A stretch of DNA of 64,000 bases. Origin: an uncultured Chloroflexota bacterium. Its GTDB lineage: Bacteria > Chloroflexota > Dehalococcoidia > CAUJGQ01. Below the pieces are notes generated by a model. The model did not search any database. It was not told the DNA's origin and saw nothing but the letters and a program-made list of their open reading frames with translations. The stretch covers positions 1 through 64,000 of the forward strand of contig CALFMN010000009.1 of NCBI GenBank assembly GCA_937879875.1, written 5' to 3'. Below, piece by piece: positions 48,953-57,625 of the stretch (within the stretch, counting starts at the first letter, position 1; every line of letters begins with the position of its first letter). A program made the position numbers and the translations under genes.

Positions 48953-50269
48953 ATGAGCGAGTCGCACGGGATCGATTGGAACGCGGTGCGCGACGAGGCG
49001 ATCGCGCTGCTGCGCACACTACTGCGCATCGATACCACAAACCCGCCGGGCAACGAGCACGCCGCCGCCGAGTTCCTGGCGGCGGTCCTCGTCCGCGAGG
49101 GCTTCGAGCCGCGTCTGCTGACCTCGGAGCCGGGTCGCACCTCGGTCATCGCCCGGCTCCCCGGCGCCGCTGAGCGCGGCCCGCTGCTGCTGCAAGGCCA
49201 CACCGATGTCGTGCCGGCCGATCCCGCCGAATGGACGCACCCGCCATTTTCCGGTGACCTCGCCGAGGGCTGCATCTGGGGCCGCGGCGCGCTCGATATG
49301 AAGGGCACGGTGGTGATGCAACTGCTGGCGCTGATCCTGGCGAAGCGCCTGGGGCTGTGTCCGCGTGGAGACGTGATCTTCTGCGCAGTGCCGGACGAGG
49401 AAACGGGCGGCTTCCTCGGCGCCGGCTGGCTGGTCGACAACCACCCGGAGCTGGTACGCGCGGAGGTGGCGCTGGGCGAGGTCGGCGGCTACACGATGTT
49501 CCTCGGCGCCGACCGCTACTACCCGATCCAGGTGACGGAGAAGGTCGGCTGCCAGTTGCGACTGCGTGTGAGCGGCGCCTCGGGCCACGGCTCGATGCCG
49601 ATCCGCGACGGCGCCATGGCCAAAGCCGGCCGCGTGCTGGAGGCGCTGACAAGGCAGCGGCTTCCCACGCACATCTCGCCGGTGGCGGAGCAGTTTGTGC
49701 GCGCCCTGGCCGAGTCGCAGCCGCTTTTGCTGGGGTTGCTCGATCCGGCCCGCGGCGACGGCGTGCTGGCCGAGCTGGGCGCCGAGGGCCGCATGTGGGA
49801 GGCGATTCTGCACAATACCGCCGTGCCGACCGTTGTCCAAGGCGGCAGCAAGACCAACGTGATCCCCGGCAGCATTGAAATCGTGATCGACGGCCGCCTG
49901 CTGCCAGGACAGAGCGCCGAGACGTTCTTGGAGGAAGTGCGCGCCCTGATCGGGGATGACGCGGAGATCGCCGGCGTGCGCCACACGCCGAGCCACACTG
50001 AGGCGCCCGTGGACGCCTTCTTCGAGGAACTGTGCGGCGTGGTGCGGGCGCTTGACCCCGGCTCGCGGCCGGTGCCGGCGATCGTCACCGGCATCACCGA
50101 CGCACGCCACTTCGCGCGGCTGGGCACGCGCTGCTACGGGTTCGCGCCCGTGCGGCTGAACCCCCAGACCGCGTTCTGGACGCTGTTCCACGGCGCCGAC
50201 GAGCGCATCCCCGTCGAGGGCCTGGCGTTCGGTATCGAGGCGATCTTCCGTGTGCTGGAGCAGTATTAG
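48953..50269 (+). CDS. M20 family peptidase (ArgE/DapE/CPG2-like)
   Basis: A dizinc amidohydrolase of 438 residues. Metal and catalytic sites are in order: LLLQGHTDVVPADPAEW (His, Asp), WGRGALDMKGT (bridging Asp), AVPDEETGGFLGA (Glu pair), LGEVGGYT, and the distal metal His in TGITDARHFARLG. A dimerisation domain (about 185-320) contains SGASGHGSMP. GGAG 8 bases before ATG 48953 excludes the longer upstream frame. Substrate: an N-acylated amino acid or peptide, not further defined. It is more typical of the ArgE/DapE type than the other M20 gene here. Confidence 0.9.
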   Translation: MSESHGIDWNAVRDEAIALLRTLLRIDTTNPPGNEHAAAEFLAAVLVREGFEPRLLTSEPGRTSVIARLPGAAERGPLLLQGHTDVVPADPAEWTHPPFSGDLAEGCIWGRGALDMKGTVVMQLLALILAKRLGLCPRGDVIFCAVPDEETGGFLGAGWLVDNHPELVRAEVALGEVGGYTMFLGADRYYPIQVTEKVGCQLRLRVSGASGHGSMPIRDGAMAKAGRVLEALTRQRLPTHISPVAEQFVRALAESQPLLLGLLDPARGDGVLAELGAEGRMWEAILHNTAVPTVVQGGSKTNVIPGSIEIVIDGRLLPGQSAETFLEEVRALIGDDAEIAGVRHTPSHTEAPVDAFFEELCGVVRALDPGSRPVPAIVTGITDARHFARLGTRCYGFAPVRLNPQTAFWTLFHGADERIPVEGLAFGIEAIFRVLEQY

Positions 50270-50376
50270 CTGAGCGGATCCCGACACCGCGGGGGGTAGG
50301 CGTCCTCGACGCGGCCTCGTACACTCGACAGCAGGTGGCACGTCGCTGCAAGCGGTGTGCAAAAGGGAGCGGGGAG

Positions 50377-50667
50377 ATGGCAACGGCTCAGGAAACGGCT
50401 CTGCGCCACGCAAACGACGTGGTGGCGGGCAACATGGCGGGCGTGATCGGCGACTTCACCCCGGAGGCGCTGACCGAGTTCCAGCAGCACGGCGTGATGC
50501 CGCCGCGGCCGACGACGAAGGCGGAGATCGTCTCCCAGGCGCAGGAGGGCAACCGCGAGCGCTTCGAGATCGCGTATTCGAACGACAGCCAGTCGTTAAC
50601 GATCCGTAGCTGGTGGGAAGATCAGGGCGGCACCTGGAAGCTGGTTAAGGCCGAGCCCGTGCACTGA
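50377..50667 (+). CDS. Small hypothetical protein, possibly NTF2-like
   Basis: A 96-residue protein with an N-terminal helix (TALRHANDVVAGNMAGVIGD), then short strands (FEIAYSNDSQSLTIRSWWED and GGTWKLVKAEPVH). The pattern resembles half of a SnoaL/NTF2-like cone fold, but the match is by shape only. GGGAG 7 bases before ATG 50377 and normal spacing to the next gene support that it is real. It may be co-transcribed with the phosphatase that starts 31 bases on. Confidence 0.65.
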   Translation: MATAQETALRHANDVVAGNMAGVIGDFTPEALTEFQQHGVMPPRPTTKAEIVSQAQEGNRERFEIAYSNDSQSLTIRSWWEDQGGTWKLVKAEPVH

Positions 50668-50698
50668 AGAGGCAAAAGCGTGGCGTGAGGACTGAGGC

Positions 50699-51427
50699 AT
50701 GAGCGAAGCCGTTGTGCGCGATGAAGCGCCGCAGTCCCACCCACGGCCGGCGCTGCTGGTCGTCGTGCGCCATGGAGAATCGGTGCGCAATACCTTCGAC
50801 GTGCACAACGGCCTCAAGCAGATGCCGCGGGAGATCGCCACCACGCCCGACCACCTGATCCCGCTGACGGACGAAGGCGAGCGGCAGGCGCGCTGCACGG
50901 GGGTGGGGCTGCGCGACGAGTTCGGGTCGTTTGACTTCATCTTTCACAGCCCGTGGTTGCGTACCACGCAGACCGCGCGGCTCATCGCCGAGGCGCTGCC
51001 GCCCGCAACGCCGATTCGCCGCAACCTGTTTCTGACCGAACAGCACTTCGGCCAGCTTGATCCGGCGCTCTGGCCACATCGGCTGGACCGCTACCAGGCG
51101 GCCTATCAGCTCTTCGAACTGCAACGCGAGATCATGGGCCACTTCTACTGCCGCCCGCCCGACGGCGAAAGTTGGGCGGACGTCTGCATTCGTACGCACC
51201 AGTTTCTCGGCATCCTCTTCCGGCCGGAATACGCCGGCAAGCGTGTCCTGCTGGTGACGCACGGTGTGACACAGCAGAGCTTCCGCTACCACCTCGAATA
51301 TCCAACCGAAGAGCAACTTGTCGAGGAGTACCAGGGCGACCGCAACCGTAACTGCGGCGTCGGCGCCTACACCCATGAGGCGGACAAGGGCTGGACGCTG
51401 CTCTGCTGGAACAAGACGTACTACTGA
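50699..51427 (+). CDS. Histidine phosphatase family protein (PGAM-like)
   Basis: A 242-residue protein with the phosphohistidine motif VVRHGESVRN, the phosphate pocket Arg in HSPWLRTTQTARLIAEAL, and the second His in LLVTHGVTQQSFRY. The acid/base Glu is expected in LTEQHFGQLD. A 40-residue insertion (QMPREIATTPDHLIPLTDEG) separates the first two motifs. GAGG precedes ATG 50699. Such proteins dephosphorylate small metabolites or proteins. It is not the glycolytic mutase by length or motif detail. Confidence 0.87.
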   Translation: MSEAVVRDEAPQSHPRPALLVVVRHGESVRNTFDVHNGLKQMPREIATTPDHLIPLTDEGERQARCTGVGLRDEFGSFDFIFHSPWLRTTQTARLIAEALPPATPIRRNLFLTEQHFGQLDPALWPHRLDRYQAAYQLFELQREIMGHFYCRPPDGESWADVCIRTHQFLGILFRPEYAGKRVLLVTHGVTQQSFRYHLEYPTEEQLVEEYQGDRNRNCGVGAYTHEADKGWTLLCWNKTYY

Positions 51428-51644
51428 TCGCCGCCGGGCCGTTTCATACTCAGGCGGCGCCTCGATCCGGCGCGATCCAACGCCTCGAACCGCCGCAATG
51501 CGTCGGCACGGGCCGCCGACGAAGGGAATCTCGGCGCACGTGACTCCGCTCGGCCGGAGAGCGGCGCATCGTCGCAATCCGGACCCCGACAATGCCATGA
51601 CCCGGTCGCAGCCGTGGGTGCTGCGGCCGCCATCTGAACGGGAA

Positions 51645-52160
51645 TTAGTACTTGTAGCCGGGAGTATACGGCGTGCTCGTCGAGCTGGCCACCGGCGCAG
51701 CGACGCCGCTCGCCTGGTCGCTGACAACGACGGTGCCGTGCATGCTGGCGTGGATGTTGCAGTGGTACCTGTAGGTGCCGGCCTTCGCGAAGGTCACGGA
51801 GAAGGTGCCGTTCGGCGCGATCGTATTGGAGTCGAAGCTCTGGGCCTGCCCGGTATCGGATGTGACCGTGTGCGAGACGGTGTCATGGTTGGTCCAGGTG
51901 ACCGTTCCCCCGGGCTTCACCGAGATCGTCGCCGGGAAGGCGATGCCTTTGATATCGGCGGCCGTGGCCGCGCCGCCGGCCGGCGAGGCGGTGAGCGTGA
52001 CGCCGACCGGCGCGCCGGCTGAGGAGGAACTGCCTGCGTTGCTCTTCGATGCGTTGTTGTTGCTCGATGCGCAGGCCGCGGTGAAGGCCGCGGTCAACAG
52101 CATCGCCGGAAGCAGAGCACGTAGCGTGAATCTGGCGTTCATGGCGTTCATGGCGTTCAT
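51645..52160 (-). CDS. Cupredoxin lipoprotein
   Basis: A 171-residue blue-copper lipoprotein. The lipobox FTAAC follows an N-terminal signal, then an Asn/Ser/Ala-rich linker, then one cupredoxin domain. Ligands are His in DTVSHTVTSDTG and Cys, His, Met in YRYHCNIHASMHGTVVV. The start region is a triple ATGAACGCC repeat (MNAMNAMNA). AGGGA 5 bases before the first ATG (52160) favours that one. With the cupredoxin at 48209-48676 it makes two single-domain copper carriers within 4 kb. Confidence 0.87.
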   Translation of the reverse strand: MNAMNAMNARFTLRALLPAMLLTAAFTAACASSNNNASKSNAGSSSSAGAPVGVTLTASPAGGAATAADIKGIAFPATISVKPGGTVTWTNHDTVSHTVTSDTGQAQSFDSNTIAPNGTFSVTFAKAGTYRYHCNIHASMHGTVVVSDQASGVAAPVASSTSTPYTPGYKY

Positions 52161-52314
52161 CGATTCCCTGGACGGTGAAATCTGGTGCTGCCGTCGTTAT
52201 TCATACGCTCTTTCGCCTGCTGCGGATGTATCGCGGCGCGTGATCGCCCGTCGAACGCATGGTCAGAGGCGGGCGGCGGTTTCTATACTTGCCTGAAGGG
52301 GGCGCGAAGACAGC

Positions 52315-52650
52315 ATGCCGATCGACGCGCGGCACCTGCGGCGGCACCTCGACGACCTGATCGGCCGGATCGCCTTCCTGCGGCCACTGCAGCCAGACAA
52401 TCCCTCGTACCGGCTCTGGCTGGGCGATGTGATCGAAGTGGTAAACCTGCAGTGGGGTGTGCAGAGCCGCCAGATGCTGCAACTGCGCGCCGCCATCGGC
52501 CGCGGCGGGCGGCAGCCGGATGGCGAGACGCCCGAGGAGCGGGCCAGCGTCTACCGGGAGCGCCTTGACGACATCGAGGCGGTGCTGGGCAGCTTCGTGC
52601 GTGGCATCGCCGAGCCGGTGCAGTTCTTCGAGAATGGAGACGGCCGCTGA
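52315..52650 (+). CDS. Hypothetical protein, 111 residues
   Basis: A charged, mostly helical protein (HLRRHLDDLIGRIAFLRPL, RASVYRERLDDIEAVLGSF) with no cysteine and no membrane segment. The ribosome site is weak, but a TATACT box at 52284-52289 lies about 30 bases upstream, and the next small gene follows 72 bases on. No family recognised. Confidence 0.6.
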   Translation: MPIDARHLRRHLDDLIGRIAFLRPLQPDNPSYRLWLGDVIEVVNLQWGVQSRQMLQLRAAIGRGGRQPDGETPEERASVYRERLDDIEAVLGSFVRGIAEPVQFFENGDGR

Positions 52651-52722
52651 GGCCGGCAAGGCTTCGCACGACGACGTTCGCCCGTGCCACCGGATCGGCA
52701 CGGGCAGGAAAGGAAGGCGAGG

Positions 52723-53217
52723 ATGGGCGAGGAGGTCGATAAGCGCGTGATGGATGGCGCGGATGCGCTTGTGGCCGCGTTCGACGCACTGCGCGAGGCG
52801 AAGCTCGCGCTCGACGATGTGCGCCTCTCCTCGCCCGTCGAGGCGCAGCGCAATCAGGGCTTCTCGCAGGCGTCAAACCGCGTCGAAGGCGCGGCGAAAA
52901 AGGGCGAAGAGGCGCTGCGCAAATGCATCGTCGCGGCCAGCGCCAGCCGCAGCCCCGGGCACTTTCAGTGTTACCGCCAGGCGGATGGCCGGCTGGCCAG
53001 CGCCCGCTCCGAGCTGCGCGGCGCCGCCCGCGAAGACGACCCATCGAGCAAGGCGGCGCGCCTCAGCGTGGCCGTTGCGCTGATCGAGCAGGGTCTGGAC
53101 GCGAGCAAAGACCTGATCTTCGGCGACCCGTCCGCGTACGCCTCGCGCCCGCCGGGCAACGGCGCCGACGAAGGCACCGCGCTGTTCACACGCGGCATCC
53201 CGCGCCCGGGTGGTTGA
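52723..53217 (+). CDS. Hypothetical helical protein, 164 residues
   Basis: Long amphipathic helices rich in Ala, Arg, Glu (VDKRVMDGADALVAAFDALR, SKAARLSVAVALIEQGLDAS), a central CxxxxxxSASRSPGHFQC region, and a loose Gly/Pro end. It resembles a small four-helix cytoplasmic protein. GGAAGG-type ribosome site before ATG 52723 supports translation. Function unknown. Likely transcribed with the 111-residue gene. Confidence 0.6.
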   Translation: MGEEVDKRVMDGADALVAAFDALREAKLALDDVRLSSPVEAQRNQGFSQASNRVEGAAKKGEEALRKCIVAASASRSPGHFQCYRQADGRLASARSELRGAAREDDPSSKAARLSVAVALIEQGLDASKDLIFGDPSAYASRPPGNGADEGTALFTRGIPRPGG

Positions 53218-53395
53218 CCCGCTGCACCTCCGCGGCGCCGCTGGCTCCGCCCTGCGGGGTTCGCACCAGCGGCAGCCAGGGCAACAAGAACCTTGCCGGC
53301 TGCCGGAACGCAGGTCGCGTGCATCGAGGCAACGCTTCGGTCAGGCCAGGGACGGAGGGTGCTGCAAGGCGAACGCCGCGAGCCGTGCAGCGCGT

Positions 53396-53404
53396 TGCTA
53401 TAAT
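53396..53404 (+). promoter_or_regulatory. Extended -10 promoter
   Basis: TGC-TATAAT is an exact extended -10 element, about 70 bases before the fibronectin-type gene. No -35 match lies 17 bases upstream, which extended -10 promoters do not need. Transcription would start near 53411. Confidence 0.6.
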
Positions 53405-53476
53405 CGGGCGTCGGTGTTCGGTCCTCACCGGGCGTGGTGAGGCATCCCGGCGGATCAGCGTCTGTTGGAGCCCCGT

Positions 53477-54364
53477 ATGCGCAATATCCTCGCGCTCGCG
53501 GCGTTCGCTTGCCTCGGACTGATCGCCGCGCGGCCCGGCCGCGCCGGCGCACAGAACGCGGTGACGGTGGGCTATCCCGCTGGCTGGAACCTGGTGGCCG
53601 CCCCGGAGGGAACGAGCTTCGCGGCGGCGCTGGGCCCGCTGTATACGCTGCAAAGCGGAGATACGGCCTATCGTCGCAGTGCGCCGACGGCGGCCGTACA
53701 GGCCGCGTTTGGCTACTGGGCATACTTCCCGCAACCGAGCGTCGTGCTGCTTACCGGGCCGAGTCCCGCCTCACTGTCCGTTGTATTGCCGCCTCGTCAG
53801 TACGTCATGATCGGTGACCCGAGCCTGCAGCCCGTAGCCGTGTCACCGGGCGCCGACCTGTTGCTGACCTACGATGCCACCAGCCATACGTACGCCGCGG
53901 CAACGTCGTTGGTGGCCGGACAGGGCGCCTGGGCATACAGTGATCGCGGGGTCACGCTCACGCTGACGATCTTGACGCCGCCGCTGCCGCCGCCCGTACC
54001 CGCGGCTTCGCCGGTTGCCGCTCCGCTGGCGACGCCTGCCGGCTCGCCGGTGGCACGGACGCCGGCGGCGCCGCAAGGTCTCCGTGCCACGGTGCTTGAC
54101 TCCACTCGGGTACGCCTGGACTGGCAGCCGAGCATCGGCGCCACCGGCTATGTCGTGCTCGACGAATTCGACCGGCACCAGATCGCGGCGCTTCCTCACG
54201 ACGCGATCAGCTATACCCTCGTCAACCTCGATCCGGATACGCGCTACTGCGTCACGATCTACGCCTACAACGCCGCCGGCCCATCAGCGCTGAGCGATGA
54301 GGTGTGTGCGCAAACGCCGGCGCTCGCGCTGGTGCTGCAACACACACCTCGCGGGAATGTGTGA
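53477..54364 (+). CDS. Secreted protein with fibronectin type III domain
   Basis: A 295-residue exported protein with a signal peptide (MRNILALAAFACLGLIAARP, cut near AGAQ). Residues about 28-165 hold a beta-rich region beginning YPAGWNLVAAPEGTSF, an opening often found in surface proteins. A Pro/Ala linker (about 168-200) leads to one fibronectin type III domain (about 202-285: LRATVLDSTRVRLDWQPS, TRYCVTIYAYNAAGPSALS). No anchor is visible. GGAG 6 bases before ATG 53477. Likely an adhesion or carbohydrate-associated surface protein; no enzyme motif. Confidence 0.75.
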   Translation: MRNILALAAFACLGLIAARPGRAGAQNAVTVGYPAGWNLVAAPEGTSFAAALGPLYTLQSGDTAYRRSAPTAAVQAAFGYWAYFPQPSVVLLTGPSPASLSVVLPPRQYVMIGDPSLQPVAVSPGADLLLTYDATSHTYAAATSLVAGQGAWAYSDRGVTLTLTILTPPLPPPVPAASPVAAPLATPAGSPVARTPAAPQGLRATVLDSTRVRLDWQPSIGATGYVVLDEFDRHQIAALPHDAISYTLVNLDPDTRYCVTIYAYNAAGPSALSDEVCAQTPALALVLQHTPRGNV

Positions 54365-54442
54365 CAATCGACGGGCCGCCGTGCAGGGCGTTCCGGCCCG
54401 CATCCCCCGGATCGCCGGCGGTTCAGCGCTGACCCTCGCCCG

Positions 54443-56014
54443 ATGCCGCAAGGAGCCGTCGCCGCAGTGGCCGCATCGTTCCCAGGAGAAAACGCCGAGC
54501 CGGCCGCTGGCCCGCCGGCAGTGCGACCGGACCGCGATATGCTGCCGGCGGCGCAGCTGGAACCGAGCCCGCCGAGCGGGCGACGCGTCCGCTCGCGCCG
54601 CCCGCGTATCGGCTCGACGGACGTGCTGGCCGGGGCGATGTGGCTCGTAGTGGTGCTTGTCGTCGTCAGCGTCGCGACGCGGGGCGTACCCTTCGTCGGC
54701 AGACAGCGCCACCACGCGATTCCGGACGCCGCAAACGTTACCGCGAGCGCGACGCCGGCGGGCGCCGCCGGAACCGCAACCGCGCATCCGCTTCCGTCCC
54801 CCGCGGGCAGCGTCGGCGCAGCGCCCGGCCTGGCGGTGGATGTGCCTGCTGCCGCGTTGATTCGCCCCGCCGCCGCCATCGTGCAGCGTGTGGATCTGCC
54901 GGATGCGGCAGGCGGTCCCGGTACAATTGTGCTGTACAGCAGCGCCGCGGGCATCGACGGCTGTACGCATCCGTACATCGACGTCTTCCGGCCGGCGGCC
55001 GATGGGTCGTGGAAGCCGGTTTGGGACGTGACGAGTTCAGCGGCGCCCGATGCCCCGTTGATCGGCGCGGTGAACCGGACGGAGGACGGCTGTTTTCCCC
55101 GCGTCTCGGCGTTTGCCGTGCGTTCGCTGGATGCCGGCAACCCCGGTCTGATCGTGGCAGTGATGGCATCAGACGGGTCGCAGCGGCTCGTGGTCGTCGC
55201 ACTCGAGCCTGCCCGCTCGCCGGCCGTGATCTCGTCCCTCAACCTCGCGCCCGGATTGTCGCTGAGCGTGCGCGACGCCTCACCGCTCGCGATCGAAGCG
55301 ACCGAACCGTTGAACACGCCGGCGTCAGCGGGCAGCGGGCCGTGGGCCGGCGAGCCTATCGGTCGTCTTACCGAAACGTTGCAGTGGCGGGAGGGCTCGC
55401 TGACGGATTCCGGCTGGGTGGCCACGCTCAACTGTCTCACCGGTCCGCTTGCGACGCGACCATCCGGCGCCACGCCGCTGCTGATCTTTCACTGTCCGGA
55501 CGGCAGCCACTATGCGGCGGCCGCGATCGACGCCGAGAGCGTGCTCGCGGACGGCTTCTCGGTCGGCGACCTGCGCGTGGGCGACGAGGTCCAGGTTGCA
55601 CTTGCCACGACGCAGGCGCCGCAAGCGCCGCCTGTCGCTGCCCGAGTCAGCTCAGCCGCGGCCGTGTCGCGGCGACTCGCGGCACTGGCGCCTGCCGTTG
55701 CTGCGCAGGCCAGTGCTACGCCCGCCCGCTTGCGCACGGCCACGCCGGTGCTCGCACCGACGTCTCCGCCTGTCATCGCTGCCTCGGGCTCCTCGCCGCG
55801 TGAGGCGATCAGCGACCCTGCCGCCGTCGCGCCCGCGTCCGCTCCGCCGTTGCCGACGCAAGCGCCATTGCTGACTGCTCCGATCCAGCCGCCTCCAACG
55901 CAGACGCCTGCGGCGACGGTCTTGCCGATCCGGGCCACAGCGCCGGCGCGGCCCGTGCCCCCGCAGCCAACGCCGTTTGCGGCGCCACGGCCGGTGCCGC
56001 CGCAGCCGCAGTAG
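54443..56014 (+). CDS. Membrane-anchored protein with proline-rich tail, unknown function
   Basis: A 523-residue protein: about 60 disordered basic residues, one membrane helix (about 62-80, DVLAGAMWLVVVLVVVSVA), then an outside region. The folded part (about 145-400) has strands such as GGPGTIVLYSSAAGIDGCTH and DGSWKPVWDVTSSA. The last 120 residues are Pro/Ala/Thr-rich, ending PQPTPFAAPRPVPPQPQ, probably spanning or attaching to the cell wall. An internal ATG at 54539 is an alternative start. It follows the fibronectin-type gene by 78 bases. No domain recognised. Confidence 0.62.
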   Translation: MPQGAVAAVAASFPGENAEPAAGPPAVRPDRDMLPAAQLEPSPPSGRRVRSRRPRIGSTDVLAGAMWLVVVLVVVSVATRGVPFVGRQRHHAIPDAANVTASATPAGAAGTATAHPLPSPAGSVGAAPGLAVDVPAAALIRPAAAIVQRVDLPDAAGGPGTIVLYSSAAGIDGCTHPYIDVFRPAADGSWKPVWDVTSSAAPDAPLIGAVNRTEDGCFPRVSAFAVRSLDAGNPGLIVAVMASDGSQRLVVVALEPARSPAVISSLNLAPGLSLSVRDASPLAIEATEPLNTPASAGSGPWAGEPIGRLTETLQWREGSLTDSGWVATLNCLTGPLATRPSGATPLLIFHCPDGSHYAAAAIDAESVLADGFSVGDLRVGDEVQVALATTQAPQAPPVAARVSSAAAVSRRLAALAPAVAAQASATPARLRTATPVLAPTSPPVIAASGSSPREAISDPAAVAPASAPPLPTQAPLLTAPIQPPPTQTPAATVLPIRATAPARPVPPQPTPFAAPRPVPPQPQ

Positions 56015-56532
56015 CGCTGCCGCTCGTCAATCCTGCGGGCGCGTCCAGCCGGCTGGGCGGTCGCCGAACGGGCCAGCGTTACGATACGGTGGCGGCGAGC
56101 CACCGCTGCGAAATATCGCACGGTGGACGCATTGCAACTCTCGTGATACAGTTGCCCACGCCGAACATAAATCAACCCGGCGAGGCAAGGGCGCCGTGGG
56201 CGCGGCCGGGCAGGAGTCGCTGCTTCTTGAATAAGACACGGAAAGTTGGGCTCGCCAAGCGGCGCAAGCGTATCGTGAAGCTGCATGGCATGGAAAAGCG
56301 CCCGGCAGTTCCTCAGAAAGGCCCACGTTCGGAAAAGACGCATGCGGCGCCAGTTCCAACCCTCGCCCTGACACCGCTCCCCCGTCGTTAGCCGCATTCC
56401 CCGCGCGCCTCCGCTGCGCTGACCGCGAGCAGCGACTCTGGTGGCGACCCAGGTATCCTGACGCGCAACTCTCCGCGCCCGGGGCCAAGCGCGGCCCACA
56501 GGCGTACTGCACTGCAACAGCGTGGAGGTGAT
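56015..56532. other. Intergenic region
   Basis: No gene seen. An inverted repeat, CCACCG-c-TGCGA-aata-TCGCA-CGGTGG, occupies 56100-56126 and may be an operator or a weak terminator of the gene before it. At 56318-56335 lies AAGGCCCACGTTCGGAAA, almost identical (17 of 18) to 48761-48778 in another intergenic gap. Confidence 0.5.
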
Positions 56533-56811
56533 GTGGTGGCTGACCTGGATCATCCCGTTTCGACTGCTCCGTGCGTGCATCGTTGGCGTATCGGCGCACC
56601 GCATGGCGAGTCGTGTCTCGGCACGTGTTCGCTCTGCGGCACCGTGCGCTCGTTCACCAACGAGCGCCGGCCGTTCGGACAGCCTAATAAGAACCGTCGC
56701 CCGGCGCCGTCGGTGCCGCCGGTGCTGCTGCACAAGCTGACGGGTACCGTAAATGGCGCCGGCTTCCTCAGCGTCGCCGAGGCCGCACACCGCGAATTAC
56801 TGGCTGAGTAG
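56533..56811 (+). CDS. Small zinc-ribbon-like protein
   Basis: A 92-residue protein with CVHRWRIGAPHGESCLGTCS followed by LCGTVRSF: a His/Cys set ending in CxxC that resembles a zinc ribbon. The rest is basic and Pro-rich, with a C-terminal helix (GFLSVAEAAHRELLAE). GGAGGTGAT lies before GTG 56533; GTG 56536 is equally placed. Similar short proteins occur in high-GC bacteria without known role. DNA or RNA binding is possible. Confidence 0.65.
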   Translation: MVADLDHPVSTAPCVHRWRIGAPHGESCLGTCSLCGTVRSFTNERRPFGQPNKNRRPAPSVPPVLLHKLTGTVNGAGFLSVAEAAHRELLAE

Positions 56812-56932
56812 CGCGCCCCCTTTTCCTGACAATCTCTTCCGCGCCCATTCCCGGGCTCGCAGCAGGCTGCCGTCAGCACTGCGCTATGCTGTGCGTGGCG
56901 ATGTCCGCGACATGGTGCCGGGAGAGCGCTTC

Positions 56933-57616
56933 GTGTCCGATGCCCGGTCCGCGCTGAAGCAGGCTGCCGCTGTCGCCGCCGTGCGTGCCGAGGTACGCGA
57001 CGGCATGCGCCTCGGCCTGGGCACGGGCAGCACCGCGTTCTTCGTGCTGGAAGAGCTGGCCCGCCGCGTGCGCGAGGAAGGATTGCGCGTCAGCGGCGTG
57101 CCCACCTCGCGTGAGACCGCGCGGCTCGCACACGAGCGGGGCATAGCTCTCACTGATTTAGACGGACCGCTGGATGTCGCGATCGACGGTGCGGACGAGA
57201 TCGGCCCGCGCCGCGCCCTGACCAAGGGCGGCGGGGGCGCGATGACGCGTGAGAAGTGCGTCGCGCTGGCTGCGCGGCGCTTCGTCGTCGTGGCGGACGT
57301 CTCGAAGCTGGTGCGCCGCCTGAGCTGGCCCGTGCCGATCGAGGTGCTGCCGTTTGCCGAGGGGCTCGTGCTGCGGGCGCTGGGCGAGCGCTTCGCCGGC
57401 GCTGAGCCGGCGCTGCGCCTGCGCGAGGGCACGCCGTTCCTCACCGACAACGGCAATCACATCATCGACCTCGGCTTCCGCGCCGCACGTCCGCATCCGG
57501 CGCAGCTCGCGCGAGCGCTCAAGCAGATGACCGGCGTGGTCGAGCACGGATTGTTCGTGGGTATGCAGCCGGTCGTCTATGTCGCGGGAGAGGCCGGCGT
57601 GCGGGTGATCGGCTGA
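56933..57616 (+). CDS. rpiA: Ribose-5-phosphate isomerase A
   Basis: Interconverts ribose-5-phosphate and ribulose-5-phosphate in the pentose phosphate pathway. The 227 residues contain LGLGTGSTAFFVLEELA, the catalytic DVAIDGADEIGP with Asp pairs, LTKGGGGAMTREK with the base Glu/Lys, and the C-terminal TGVVEHGLFVGM. GGAG 8 bases before GTG 56933 gives the usual family start; an ATG at 56912 lacks a ribosome site. The enzyme feeds xylulose-5-phosphate, by way of an epimerase, to the phosphoketolase encoded 3 kb downstream. Confidence 0.93.
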   Translation: MSDARSALKQAAAVAAVRAEVRDGMRLGLGTGSTAFFVLEELARRVREEGLRVSGVPTSRETARLAHERGIALTDLDGPLDVAIDGADEIGPRRALTKGGGGAMTREKCVALAARRFVVVADVSKLVRRLSWPVPIEVLPFAEGLVLRALGERFAGAEPALRLREGTPFLTDNGNHIIDLGFRAARPHPAQLARALKQMTGVVEHGLFVGMQPVVYVAGEAGVRVIG

Positions 57617-57625
57617 GACTTCGGC

